This document shows, one piece after another, positions 10,401-17,989 of a stretch of 64,000 nucleotides of DNA. Where the stretch lies: positions 62,001 to 126,000 of the forward strand of contig JAEXAI010000012.1 of NCBI GenBank assembly GCA_023394615.1, read 5' to 3'. Position 1 is the first letter of the stretch, and each line of letters begins with the position of its first letter. The notes beneath the pieces are model-generated. The model saw only the letters and a program-made list of their open reading frames with translations. It searched no databases and was not told the DNA's origin. The translations under genes were made by a program, and so were the position numbers. The DNA comes from Actinomycetes bacterium. GTDB lineage: Bacteria; Actinomycetota; Coriobacteriia; Coriobacteriales; Eggerthellaceae.

Positions 10401-13009
10401 AAAGTGGATTCGTATTCTTCGGCAGAGGCAATGCTGTTCCCCGATAATGCACCAGTTCCCTTGGCAGACAACGGCACAATCATGTCCGTGAGCCCGGTGC
10501 CACCGCCCACATAGTTTATGGTTGCCGTATGGTAATAGTCATCGAACGTGAACGTCTGGTTTATGGCTGCGAGCTGTTTGAGCATCAAGGACCGCTGCTG
10601 CATGTATTGCGAGGAATGGTAGTTCACCGCTATCGATGTATTGTCACAGCGGTTGTTGTCGGTATCTGATATCGATTCCGAAATGCCTTCGACATCGCCG
10701 CCGGGCATGTAGTGATCGACTCCGTAGCGCTTGAAACCCATCTGGCTCATGGCGACCAAGGGCACCAAGTCGGACTTGTTTATAAGGTTGTGGATGCAAT
10801 TATAGGTGGCAGAACCGCCTGCTTCGGCCGAAGCCACGCCGCCCTGCGGTGCCTCGAAATCGTAGCCGTACACCTGGTTTGTTTTCACGACGCTTTCGGT
10901 TCCGTCGCTAAGCTGCAGGCCATCGATCAGCCGCTTTGAAGTAAGATTCGCAGTCGCCCCTGCACGCGAATACCCGACCACCCAAAACTTCACCTTGCCC
11001 GCCTTCGCCTTCGCAAGCAGGTCGGGGTCGTCTTTGATGTAGCTTTCAACCTGAGAAAAGACCTGTTCGGCCGCAGAGGCGAATCCAGCTTCCTCGCCGC
11101 TTGCCGGGTCGGTGCCGTCGCCTACGGTGACGTTGCTCGCCCATTCGCTTTCGTAGCCGGCGCCCCTGACGGCAATAGGCACTAACGTGTATTCCGTATC
11201 GTTTACCTTGATTTCCTTCTGGGCAATCGCGACGCCGATGGTATCGGTGCCGGGCTTTTGGGTATAAGTAGTGCTGATATAGGTCTTCGAATCATCGCAG
11301 CCTATGTCGCAAAGCAGCTGCTTCACATGGGCGAACTTGTTCGAGTAGTCGCCCGTGTCGTTTCCGGCGTTTGTGGCGAACGCGCTCATGGCGAGGTTCA
11401 TCGACATTGTGGCCAGATGCGAGTCGTACTCCGTCGGATCTTTGGCGAAAAAGCCGTCGGAGTAATAGAATACCGAATCCAAATCATCGATGCTGTTCAC
11501 AACCGAGGCATAGGAAAACGTGCCTTTAAGGAGAGCGCTTCCGTTGTAGGTCTCTTTCGTGACAGTAGCGCCGGGAGATACCTCTTTCGTGGAAGGCGAT
11601 ACGGGCGCGGTGCCCTTCACCCAGATCAGCTTCCTGTTGCCGTCGCTTGCCTTGTCGATCCAATCCACATACCAGCCGCTTTTGTCGCTGAAAAACGATG
11701 ACGCCGTATAGGCCCCTTCAAGACTAAGAGCATCCCCGCTGTCGAGGTCGGTGACATAAATCCCTATGCTGGAACGATAATCGGGCATGGAACTGATATA
11801 GGCCTGCGTGACTTTTGAGCCCAGATGCAGGTCGCTTGCATGCTTGTCACTCGTCGCGGTGTTGTTCTTGATTATCATGATGCCTGAAAGCCCGATATCG
11901 TCGATTGAAGATACGTACACGCCGCCGCCGTAGTTCTCGGAAGCATGGTTTTCCGTAATCGTGCAATCACCTAGGCTGTTGCCATCACCGTTATCGTATA
12001 CGCCGCCGCCCTGCTTTGCAGTGTTGCCACTGACCGTGCAGTTGTTAAGGGACACGCTGCCGCCCGCATCGATGAAGACGCCGCCGCCGTAGTTCTCGGA
12101 TGTGTTGCCGGAAAGCGTCATGTCCTCGATAGATGTGGTTTCACCTGCAACGTAAATGCCGCCGCCATTTTTGCCAGTATTGCCGGAAACCGTTCCTCCG
12201 GTGATATCGACGTTCTCGCCGCTGGAAAATATTCCGCCGCCATTACCCGACGTCGTGTTTTTCTCTACCGAAGAGTCGCTGTCCAGCCTGACCGTGCAAC
12301 GATTGGAGGCGATGTAGATGCCGCCGCCAGCTTGGCTGGCGCGGTTGTATTCGATTCGGGTGTTCACAAGGTTCAGCTTGCTTTTCTCGCCCCCGATGTT
12401 TATGGCACCACCGCGCCCGCTGTTGCTAAGGTACGGAGTCAGGGCACTCATGTTCCCGCAAAGCGTGACATTGTTGAGGTTGACCGTTGCCGAGGCCTTC
12501 ATCTGAATGCCGCCGGATGCGTCTGCGTCGTAGCCCCCCGCAATAGCGCCGCCTTTTATACTCGTCTGGCCATCGGCATCCGCATACCAGATGCCGTTGC
12601 TCAAAATTCGGCCGTTATGAACGGTTGAATCGTCGCCGCCGTTCACGTTGAGCGTGCCAGAATCTTCCACGCAAAAGACCTCACCGGTTATGCTGCTATC
12701 AACATTGTCGCTATTTGCCAGATGGCGATTGATGATGTGCCCGTTCAAATTGACCGTGATCTCCACGCCCTCCGGCACCACCAGATGGGCGGTCGTGTCC
12801 CAGTCGGAAAGAGCTTCGATGGTCCTGCCACCGTTTATAGCCGCATATGCCCACGCCTCGGCATATGTGTTAAAGGTTTTGCCATCCACAGACGCAGCAG
12901 CAGTATTGGCCAGTGCTGCTTGAGGAAAACCTATCGCGAGCACGGCCATTGCGGCAAGTGTTACGAGAAAAAGATTGAGCCTGGATGCCTTCATGGGTCT
13001 ACGCTTCAT
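4418..13009 (-). CDS. Giant secreted multidomain surface protein (beta-helix, lipase-like, Ig-like, isopeptide and InlB repeats)
   Basis: The protein has 2863 residues from the ATG at 13009, chosen for the GAGGGGA box just upstream and alignment with the paralogue; a longer frame from 13051 has no such box. Domains in order: signal peptide ending AALA (about residue 35); beta-helix (about 90-400); alpha/beta-hydrolase (about 500-1090) with GYSRAG (Ser681), SDLVPL and DHYMPGG; chitobiase C-terminal-like domain (about 1105-1175); InlB-like domains (about 1180-1500); two Big-4-like Ig domains (about 1590-1800); a Spy0128/FctA-like isopeptide domain (about 1800-1905); then five Listeria-Bacteroides (InlB B-type) repeats of the YTVxF...GW...W form, alternating with Y(A/L)xDxAxxG units (to about 2790). 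A Gly/Ser linker, APNTSD, a hydrophobic helix and an Arg-rich tail end the chain. Surface attachment is well supported; substrate and host role are unknown. Confidence 0.88.
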   Translation of the reverse strand: MKRRPMKASRLNLFLVTLAAMAVLAIGFPQAALANTAAASVDGKTFNTYAEAWAYAAINGGRTIEALSDWDTTAHLVVPEGVEITVNLNGHIINRHLANSDNVDSSITGEVFCVEDSGTLNVNGGDDSTVHNGRILSNGIWYADADGQTSIKGGAIAGGYDADASGGIQMKASATVNLNNVTLCGNMSALTPYLSNSGRGGAINIGGEKSKLNLVNTRIEYNRASQAGGGIYIASNRCTVRLDSDSSVEKNTTSGNGGGIFSSGENVDITGGTVSGNTGKNGGGIYVAGETTSIEDMTLSGNTSENYGGGVFIDAGGSVSLNNCTVSGNTAKQGGGVYDNGDGNSLGDCTITENHASENYGGGVYVSSIDDIGLSGIMIIKNNTATSDKHASDLHLGSKVTQAYISSMPDYRSSIGIYVTDLDSGDALSLEGAYTASSFFSDKSGWYVDWIDKASDGNRKLIWVKGTAPVSPSTKEVSPGATVTKETYNGSALLKGTFSYASVVNSIDDLDSVFYYSDGFFAKDPTEYDSHLATMSMNLAMSAFATNAGNDTGDYSNKFAHVKQLLCDIGCDDSKTYISTTYTQKPGTDTIGVAIAQKEIKVNDTEYTLVPIAVRGAGYESEWASNVTVGDGTDPASGEEAGFASAAEQVFSQVESYIKDDPDLLAKAKAGKVKFWVVGYSRAGATANLTSKRLIDGLQLSDGTESVVKTNQVYGYDFEAPQGGVASAEAGGSATYNCIHNLINKSDLVPLVAMSQMGFKRYGVDHYMPGGDVEGISESISDTDNNRCDNTSIAVNYHSSQYMQQRSLMLKQLAAINQTFTFDDYYHTATINYVGGGTGLTDMIVPLSAKGTGALSGNSIASAEEYESTFMRMLQFWSFGPLAVIKPGENFYRISYADTANSIGGADESLQTALQHIVALVYSKSPTEIAGIEAAASGITGNIGTGEALDLYWNVIRGWDDLSTSKKEEYLDSFWSYLMEPNGYSACVGDYLTYQEKQTLAKDWPVLGDFLFTLVSKDYDYDYNIEYSAKYGLTEGQMLIGTLAYNATSIMQGHYPEVNLAWLRSYDTFYSSDTTAVDVNTSEVTVASPTANLNSGYITGKDPLVLSSSNAGGAIYYRVRMQAEGHDDQGDWKLYSGSIPLSIYGSLETTYTVEAYAMEYGVKSDTVTYTYKIGKGILHIGVASNGDITKTAYTDSKPLIGDTVTLDPKTPTDAIFTGWTVRVLDDATKKWVDKTQEILGDQASNPYATFTMIKGEVEVTAHYGSKIGSISISLDTSTFDTGSAVLPATAEWACKGAIWYRSVGWPDDAASVDYEYSNGKLLPITWTKGAVADDKTFYTASMTFFPDPSQHFTKTDTDSLPTIFAFKSSGIAITLNGKSEAAISANSDGSVTISKTYQVKNPPTSQRVTVNCYDEYAQKYMDTEARNFEYASDSKVSLPAPSVQDEVFVGWTECDPYVTSNNASDTTIDFTMPASDIELTANYIPVVNELDLSVAAPVAGTALTTGITGCSVKITNTYQLDSKYFSLDWTPADKTAAYSTTYVATIGLSNEGKKTLGSKFVLADNAKVTMNGVAVSSDSISTDGDGNLVLAYAFPSTSDPNLVSVGSLAAVGGIENGTSIDSILSAKLPSAVSITTDTGASAAVVTWDSAKVKGYDPASTDQQTGMATGTITLPEGLGNTKGLSLEVTCQFTVEAKSYNLLGVTQPTVADQSNGISLDAIELPKTISISTDAGGPASAGVVWNLNNVSYDPSSTAEQTVVISGSLTLPEHVLATDESMTKVNLVFKVKAKVYQPITIDTATDAYALLKQKVTGSVYAQTGFTFTIEPIDSAPVPEQTSSSVTVSGKGTQAVGFGRLTLTQAGTFVYAVKQTSATPEKWKCDTSANYVTVVVAADGDTLKATVTSAVLVDTPPFKLSYAPDSDAHGSVTPAYEMVASGEKATGATAKAAEGYTFANWTSGDTEVGTDANLQPGTPEESKSYIANFKANAYTVKFNANDGSATPQTVDETGFSYGAPKNLTANAFTRNGYTFLGWSKSQTATKADYADGQSVTSLSAVNGDTVILYAVWVKLSDALISYNSADSAMGSCSLALERVAAGAVAGTAKGSTAQAAEGYHFDASVGWTLYGSKSTTPVSTKATITGEEVDKAARAHGLYTSVALVAHFAANTYTVSFDGNAPAGAAVVGSIDPIDMTYGASAKLTANRFTCEGHTFAGWSTDKNAVSAIYTDAQSVLNLAGKDKNGDAVTLYAVWTTNENVTLTYAPDDASHGTVSPVSESLPSGSSFTGSTATANPGYHFVNWTLSGSETLVSADAALNPGTATANTAYVAHFKGNPYTVRFDANAPSGATVEGSMSDETGFVYGTAKPLTANTLTCKGYVFAGWKVGDSSRYIADAAQVNDLTTGNPAAAKPPIVTLHAVWFALPEAAVSYSVAASADGAVHGSCNPAAESVGGTSVKPPSGSTAVPNMGYHFDASEGNGWTYKTVQGTEGTVSQSSGVSATLTSDDAAACCIVGTGASSYYIPCAFTAHMAANTYTVSFMGNAPMGSIVAGSTNQAGMTYDTKAPLTSNGFTCAGYSFTGWSTNADGSGTTYKDGEEVENLTADQGGEVKLFAQWSEKSATMSYLADDAGTVDVETDTIGAATGEPLPVTAQADAGYHFTNWTYANANGSGSAGSAAMLSVADIAAAAKATGIYVDTKFTAHFAANTYTVKFDANGGVGAPSDQTMAYGAETALTKAVGMAYAGYTFIGWSIDPAATAATYADGARVKDLTTVDGDIVTLHAVWNKDATGDSAGDSGKGGSSSSAGSSGSSVSGQGTSGGSVSASAAPNTSDSTAFELQTLLLVIGLAISLLAYAAARCRRARPR

Positions 13010-13330
13010 AGGTTTCCCCTCACATATATGGTTACACGAGCAAATAATCAACCTGTTCGCAGGAATGCGACAGCTCGTGGGAAACCTTGCCGAAAACGTA
13101 TAGCCCCCGACAGCCCCTGCGCCCCATGAAACAATCGTAGATATTCATGCTATGCACATTATAACTCCGAAACGATTCGCTTTTGCGCGAGATTATCTCT
13201 ATCAGACCAGTTCATTTGATGTGTTCACAGATGCTTTACCAGATGATTCATCGTGCGTAACCCGTTTGAAATCTTTGCAAAATGTATTGGACAGACAGAG
13301 ATTTCGCACCTTGGCGCATGCCGGAACCAC
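13010..13330 (-). promoter_or_regulatory. Promoter and long leader of the giant surface gene
   Basis: No gene is seen here. TATAAT lies at 13163-13158 on the minus strand with no good -35 box, predicting a transcript start near 13150 and a leader of about 140 bases. The last part of the leader resembles that of the downstream paralogue (TTTTC-GGCA, GGTTG, ATGTGAGGGGAA), so both genes probably share post-transcriptional or promoter-proximal control. The stretch 13170-13330 shows nothing else that I can support. Confidence 0.5.
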
Positions 13331-13368
13331 AAAAGAAAAGAGGCCGGAGATTATGATTCTCCGACCTC
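13331..13368 (-). terminator. Terminator after tRNA-Val
   Basis: Minus-strand hairpin GAGGTCGGAGA / TCTCCGGCCTC (one wobble pair) at 13368-13340, followed by TTTTCTTTT. It ends the tRNA cluster and shields it from the surface gene downstream. Confidence 0.88.
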
Positions 13369-13376
13369 GTCTTTAA

Positions 13377-13451
13377 TGGTGGGCGTTATAAGATTTGAAC
13401 TTATGACCTCTTCCGTGTCAGGGAAGCGCTCTCCCCCTGAGCTAAACGCCC
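13377..13451 (-). tRNA. tRNA-Val (anticodon GAC)
   Basis: A 75-base cloverleaf with GGGCGTT acceptor stem, anticodon loop TGACACG (anticodon GAC), T-arm GTTCAAATC and an encoded CCA end. It has its own TAGAAT promoter and a strong terminator. The order Gly-Cys-Val is a common actinobacterial tRNA cluster. Confidence 0.95.
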
Positions 13452-13480
13452 GAAAGCTCGCTGCAAAAGCAGCATCGAAG

Positions 13481-13508
13481 ATTCTACCAGACTTAGGCTT
13501 CATGTGAA
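13481..13508 (-). promoter_or_regulatory. Promoter of tRNA-Val
   Basis: On the minus strand TTCACA, a 16-base spacer and TAGAAT lie about 30 bases before the tRNA-Val 5' end. The -10 hexamer matches that of the tRNA-Gly and tRNA-Leu promoters. Confidence 0.6.
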
Positions 13509-13559
13509 GACCTCATTTAGCGTCTGCCTGAAAAACTCCGACATACATCAAGTTTTGTT

Positions 13560-13633
13560 TGGAGGCGACGCCCAGATTCGAACTGGGGATGAAGGATTTG
13601 CAGTCCTCTGCCTTACCACTTGGCCACGTCGCC
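13560..13633 (-). tRNA. tRNA-Cys (anticodon GCA)
   Basis: A 74-base cloverleaf with GGCGACG acceptor stem, anticodon GCA in the loop of GGACTGCAAATCC, GTTCGAATC T-arm and encoded CCA. No separate promoter is obvious, so it is probably read from the tRNA-Gly promoter through the intervening hairpin. Confidence 0.95.
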
Positions 13634-13641
13634 ATTCAATC

Positions 13642-13675
13642 AAAAGAGCCGGCCAAATCACTATTCGACCGGCTC
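13642..13675 (-). terminator. Hairpin with U-run between tRNA-Gly and tRNA-Cys
   Basis: Minus-strand GAGCCGG / CCGGCTC stem with a long loop, followed by TTTTGATT. It could be a partial terminator that lowers tRNA-Cys relative to tRNA-Gly, or a processing signal. Confidence 0.6.
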
Positions 13676-13686
13676 AAACTTGACAA

Positions 13687-13762
<76 letters not shown>

Positions 13763-13774
13763 GCGCAAGACGTT

Positions 13775-13803
13775 ATTCTACGGGAAGTGCATCGACCGCG
13801 CAA
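13775..13803 (-). promoter_or_regulatory. Promoter of the tRNA-Gly/Cys unit
   Basis: Minus-strand TTGCGC, a 17-base spacer and TAGAAT end 13 bases before the tRNA-Gly 5' end. Confidence 0.6.
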
Positions 13804-13931
13804 GAGGCAATTTTTATTTTCTTGCGCTTCATCAGATGTGCACACTTTAAGCTCTGCTTAGCTGAAGTCGAGGTACTTCGACCTCATGGAACTGCGAAGG
13901 ATTGCTTCCTGAAAGCCTGCGTTCCAGGGCA

Positions 13932-13990
13932 TTTTGCGATTTTGAAACAGGATTCTGCAGCAGATGTGAGCGTATCAAAGTATTCACCCG
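13932..13990 (+). repeat. Dispersed intergenic repeat, copy A (degenerate)
   Basis: The core TTTTGCGATTTTGAAACAG at 13932-13950, followed by GAT, matches cores at 43581 and (inverted) 43790. The following 35 bases are only loosely similar (CAAAGTA retained). See copies B and C. Confidence 0.5.
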
Positions 13991-14147
13991 AGAGGCCAAG
14001 GTCGACATGCTGCCATGATGTTCCTGAGAAGAACCATGAGGCTCTTGCACAGAGAACAGACACAGCGACACCTGTGCGAGCAGAACAATACGCGTTTTTC
14101 TTCAGCATGTTATCAGTTCGCAACGTTTTCACTGGTACCATATTCCA

Positions 14148-16403
14148 ATGCTTGAAAACACCGGAAACACCTCGCACGGAAAACGCAGCAGCGTTATAGC
14201 CGTCGCCATCATCTTGGCCGTCTCGCTTGCTTGCGAAACGTTGCTGTTCAACATATCTTTTTGGCAAACGATGGGCAACCAGCCAGTCAGCCTGTTGAGC
14301 GCTCCCACTACCATCGAAAACGAGAACGACGCCATACAGATAAGCGGCATCGACCTCAATGCGAAAAACATCACCGTGCAATTCCAGGCCGCGCAAGCAG
14401 AAACTCCCGTGTATGCGCGCTACTCCATTACCGATGATGGCGAAAGTCAGCCTTATCAGCTGCCGACTGTGGAAATGCTGCAGGAAAACGAACGCAGCTG
14501 CACGCAAGATATACACCCCTACGGCAACTTGAGATCAATCAGCATCTCATTTCCCGCATGCAGCTCGGTGAACGAGGATTCGGGTGAAAAACTGGATGCG
14601 AATACCTACCCGATTGTTGTGGAAGCAGTATACGCGAACACACAGGTGCCTTTCAGCTTCAATTTGCTGCGCTTTTTGTTGGTGGCAGCATTTCTGCTGT
14701 TCGCCTACGTGTTTCGCCCGAAAGGCCCCCTGTTTACAAGCGAGGCTTTCAACGATAGCGGCTATTGCGCGCGCATGCGTCGAACCGTTGTGAGCATTGC
14801 CGTGATTGCGGCCTGCGCAAGCGTTTTTGCGTTTCCCGGATGGATGCAGTTCGCAACTTCCTCTTACAATGCAACTCAATATAGCGGTAGCGCAGCTGTG
14901 GAAATGACGACACCCGACTGGTATCACACGTTCGCCTACGACGAATATGGCGAATTGGCGCGCTCTTTTACGCAGGGCAAACTCTACCTATCCGAACAGC
15001 CTCCCGAATGGCTGGCGGAAGTGAGCAATCCCTTCGACCACGGCATACAAGAAAGCACGGCTGCGCAGGAGAACTACTGGTACAAGGTGGATGCGGCCTA
15101 CAGCGACGGACACTACTACGTATATTTCGGCGTGGTTCCCGTGGTGCTTTTGTACCTGCCTTTCTATCTGCTGACAGGTGCCGACCTACCTGGAGCTTTT
15201 GCTTTGCTTATTGGCGTGGCGGCGTTTATCGTGGGGCTTTATTTCCTTTTGAAAAGCTTGACAAAGCGATATTTCAAACACATAAGCACGGGAACCTTTT
15301 TACTGATATATATAGGTGCGCTGCTGTGCTGCGTGCTGATGATAGGCTTGGGTCGCCCAACTCTCTACCAGGTTCCGGTAGCTTTCGCGCGCTGCTTCGG
15401 CGTATGGGGGCTGTATCTGTGGTGTGAGGGGTGGCACCGGCGCAAACCGGCGCTGCTGGCAGCAGGATCTCTGTGCATCGCGCTTATCGCAGGATGTCGA
15501 CCGCAGTTGCTGGTATTCGCGCTGCCGCTAATCTTCCTGCTTGCTAAAGCCGTGAAAGGCATGCAACCCGTAAAAGCACAGAGTACGGAGCGCAGCGCCG
15601 AGGCCAAGGCCATCGAAGCCGCATTCGCAAAGAAGGCCATAGTGGCGCTGCTTGTTCCCATTGCGATTATCGCGGTAGCCCTGATGTGGTACAACGCTGC
15701 ACGCTTCGGTTCGCCGTTTGACTTCGGAGCTTCGAAAAACCTTGCCGGAAACGATATGTCGCTGCGCGGCAACGTGCCGGAACGCCTCGTGGACGGTCTG
15801 TTCTATTTCTTGGTGCAACCGGCAAACATCACTACTGGCTTCCCTTTCCTGCACGTTGCGAACACGCAAGCGACCTATGGTGGCATCACTATCATCGAGC
15901 CTTTATGCGGCGGCCTTTTCGCGACGCTGCCTTTTCTGTGGCTCTCATGTGCTGTGCTGACCTTTAGAAAAACCCGCCCCACTCTGTTCGCAGCTGTACT
16001 TGTCCTGTTGGTCTGTGGTGTTGTGGTATGCGCCTTCGACGTGCAGGCTGCGGGCATCTGCGGGCGCTACTACCAGGATTTCGCCGTTCTGTTCGCTTTG
16101 GCTGCTGCACTCGCCGCACTAGGTGTGTCTGAGCGTATAGCTGCTGCTCAGATGGCATTGGACTCATGCAGCGATGAATGCACACGTGTAGCTGGGTCGC
16201 CCGCTGTTGAAGGAGCGCGCGTCCAGAGCTTCCAGCTTCAAAAGGCGTGGCGAGTTTTGTTATTGGCGCTGGTCGCGATATGTTTGGTGTTCACATTTTT
16301 GCAATTCCTTTTCATGGAAAGCGACGCGGCATGCAACACAGGCGGCGGCAGCAATGCGATACTGTGGGAATGGCTTCGCCAGAGCTTCCAGTTTTGGACC
16401 TAG
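14148..16403 (+). CDS. Multi-pass membrane protein of unknown function (paralogue 1)
   Basis: The protein has 751 residues. One N-terminal membrane helix (about 15-38) is followed by an extracytoplasmic domain (about 40-170), then about ten or more hydrophobic helices. A conserved block near residue 321 reads GHYYVYFGVVP, and a GRYYQDF block lies near the C-terminus. Both blocks recur in the adjacent gene (GHYYVYFGIVP, GRYQMDF), so the two are tandem paralogues with the N-terminal domain present only here. The fold resembles GT-C-type polyprenol-linked glycosyltransferases in general layout, but no catalytic Asp motif can be named with confidence. No Shine-Dalgarno is seen; TACCAT 6 bases before the ATG fits a leaderless start. 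The gene ends at 16403, 8 bases before the next ATG. Function is not assigned. Confidence 0.75.
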   Translation: MLENTGNTSHGKRSSVIAVAIILAVSLACETLLFNISFWQTMGNQPVSLLSAPTTIENENDAIQISGIDLNAKNITVQFQAAQAETPVYARYSITDDGESQPYQLPTVEMLQENERSCTQDIHPYGNLRSISISFPACSSVNEDSGEKLDANTYPIVVEAVYANTQVPFSFNLLRFLLVAAFLLFAYVFRPKGPLFTSEAFNDSGYCARMRRTVVSIAVIAACASVFAFPGWMQFATSSYNATQYSGSAAVEMTTPDWYHTFAYDEYGELARSFTQGKLYLSEQPPEWLAEVSNPFDHGIQESTAAQENYWYKVDAAYSDGHYYVYFGVVPVVLLYLPFYLLTGADLPGAFALLIGVAAFIVGLYFLLKSLTKRYFKHISTGTFLLIYIGALLCCVLMIGLGRPTLYQVPVAFARCFGVWGLYLWCEGWHRRKPALLAAGSLCIALIAGCRPQLLVFALPLIFLLAKAVKGMQPVKAQSTERSAEAKAIEAAFAKKAIVALLVPIAIIAVALMWYNAARFGSPFDFGASKNLAGNDMSLRGNVPERLVDGLFYFLVQPANITTGFPFLHVANTQATYGGITIIEPLCGGLFATLPFLWLSCAVLTFRKTRPTLFAAVLVLLVCGVVVCAFDVQAAGICGRYYQDFAVLFALAAALAALGVSERIAAAQMALDSCSDECTRVAGSPAVEGARVQSFQLQKAWRVLLLALVAICLVFTFLQFLFMESDAACNTGGGSNAILWEWLRQSFQFWT

Positions 16404-16411
16404 GTGATTTT

Positions 16412-17989
16412 ATGAAGACGGACACGAACACTCGCATGCATGCGGATATGAACACGAGCGCAGACCCAGGCACTCACGCGAAAACACGAACTGGCGTATT
16501 GGGCGCACGCATAGAGGACGCGCCCGACGCTTTCAAACGCGCGATGAGGGTGGCTGTGATTATCGCCATTGTAATAACGACCACAGTTACGTGCAGCCAT
16601 TTGGAGTATTTCGGCATCCCGACTGCAGCTTCAGGAAATACATCCCCCTCATGGTACACCGAAGACGCGCAAAGCGAATACGACGAGCTTGCCGAGGCAC
16701 TGCTTTCCGGCAGCGTGCAGTTGCCAGAAGAGCCGCCGACATGGCTGAATGCCATGGATAACCCCTACGACACCGAAGCGCGCGATGTGCTGGAAGAGCA
16801 AACCGGGGAACTCTACAAATGGGACTGGGCATACTTTGAGGGACACTATTACGTTTACTTCGGCATCGTGCCCTGCCTTTTGTTTTTCGTGCCCTATCAC
16901 CTGATTACAGGCGGTGGCCTCTTACCGACAGGCATTCCCGTACTTGTGACCTTGATAGCCTATATCATCGGCCTCGCAGCGCTACTCTCTTCGATTGCCA
17001 AATCCCGTTTTCCACGAGTGCGCATCCGCGATGCGCTTATCGCTTTCGCCGGTGCGTTTCTTTGCTCTGGTCTGGTGTATGCCGCATCCTATCCGAGCCT
17101 GTATCAAATACCTGCCACAACATCGCTTGCTTTCAGCATATGGGGGCTGTTTTTCTGGTGGCGTGCCTACGAAAGCGACCGAACGTCGTTTTATGCCGCT
17201 GGCTCCGTATGCATTGCGTTTCTTTTAGGATGTCGCCCGCCCATGGTGGCCGTGGCGCTTTTCGGGCTTTTCCCCTTGGTGCGACTCATGAAACGTGAAA
17301 ACGGCCGCATTGCGCGTTTCTGTGCGCTGGCATTACCCTTCCTCGTTGCAGCGGCAGGCGTATGCGCATATAACTATGCGCGCTTCGGATCGCCTTTGAA
17401 CTTCGGGGCAACATACAACTTGACGGCGGTTGACCTCACCACACGCAGCTTCAACCTGGCGCAGATTCCTGTAGGGCTCTACCACTACTTGATTCAGTTG
17501 CCCGAGCTATCCGCATCCGTGCCGTTTCTGTTGCCGGTTGATCTCAGCTACGCTTTCAGTATGGGAGATTTTTTGGAAGACATGCCGGGCGGCATTTTGG
17601 CGTGCATGCCATTTCTGTGGACGGTTTTCTTTTGCTGGTACAACAAAAGCGCACGTTGGAGCGTACTGCCTGTCCTCTGCGCGGTTTGCGTTTGTGTGAT
17701 ACTGATCGTTGCCGACGCGATGTTCGGCGGTATCGCCGGGCGCTATCAGATGGATTTCTGCTTCCTGTTTGCTGTGGCTGCAGGTGTAGCCGCACTAGGA
17801 CTGACGACATTAGACAGTGGCACGAGCAACTGTAGCGTAGCCGATGGGAATAGCAGCAGTATCGGTAGCGCTCAAGCCACCGAGCGCACACTAGACGGTG
17901 GCAGCAGATTGCTCAGCGCATTGCCGAGCATAGGCGTCGTCTTGGCTCTGCTCTTCAACGTGGCTCTGATTCTCTTCCTCATGGTATGA
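16412..17989 (+). CDS. Multi-pass membrane protein of unknown function (paralogue 2)
   Basis: The protein has 525 residues from ATG 16412, chosen because AGGTGA (16402-16407, overlapping the preceding stop) lies just upstream; the frame is open further 5' to 16247 but that part overlaps the previous gene. The chain has a hydrophilic N-terminus, about ten hydrophobic helices, and the blocks SWYTEDAQSEYDELA, EEPPTWLNAMDNPYD, GHYYVYFGIVP and GRYQMDF, all matching the upstream paralogue. It probably forms an operon with that gene. The last 99 bases overlap the 3' end of the convergent oxidoreductase gene and encode the final membrane helix. Function unknown; a cell-surface polysaccharide or lipid-linked sugar role is only suggested by the layout. 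Confidence 0.75.
   Translation: MKTDTNTRMHADMNTSADPGTHAKTRTGVLGARIEDAPDAFKRAMRVAVIIAIVITTTVTCSHLEYFGIPTAASGNTSPSWYTEDAQSEYDELAEALLSGSVQLPEEPPTWLNAMDNPYDTEARDVLEEQTGELYKWDWAYFEGHYYVYFGIVPCLLFFVPYHLITGGGLLPTGIPVLVTLIAYIIGLAALLSSIAKSRFPRVRIRDALIAFAGAFLCSGLVYAASYPSLYQIPATTSLAFSIWGLFFWWRAYESDRTSFYAAGSVCIAFLLGCRPPMVAVALFGLFPLVRLMKRENGRIARFCALALPFLVAAAGVCAYNYARFGSPLNFGATYNLTAVDLTTRSFNLAQIPVGLYHYLIQLPELSASVPFLLPVDLSYAFSMGDFLEDMPGGILACMPFLWTVFFCWYNKSARWSVLPVLCAVCVCVILIVADAMFGGIAGRYQMDFCFLFAVAAGVAALGLTTLDSGTSNCSVADGNSSSIGSAQATERTLDGGSRLLSALPSIGVVLALLFNVALILFLMV

Larger units (their letters stand above)
13763..14147. other. Gene-free divergent region between tRNA-Gly and the membrane-protein pair
   Basis: The region holds the tRNA-Gly promoter at its left end and one copy of a dispersed repeat core (13932-13953). 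A palindromic GAAGTCGAGGTACTTCGAC-like patch lies near 13861. At the right end, TACCAT lies 6 bases before the ATG at 14148. Short open frames here look like noise. Confidence 0.5.

Noticed and set aside
13884..14516. 210-codon minus-strand frame across the divergent region and start of the membrane protein
   Set aside because: It has no ribosome-binding site and mostly mirrors the membrane-protein coding region.
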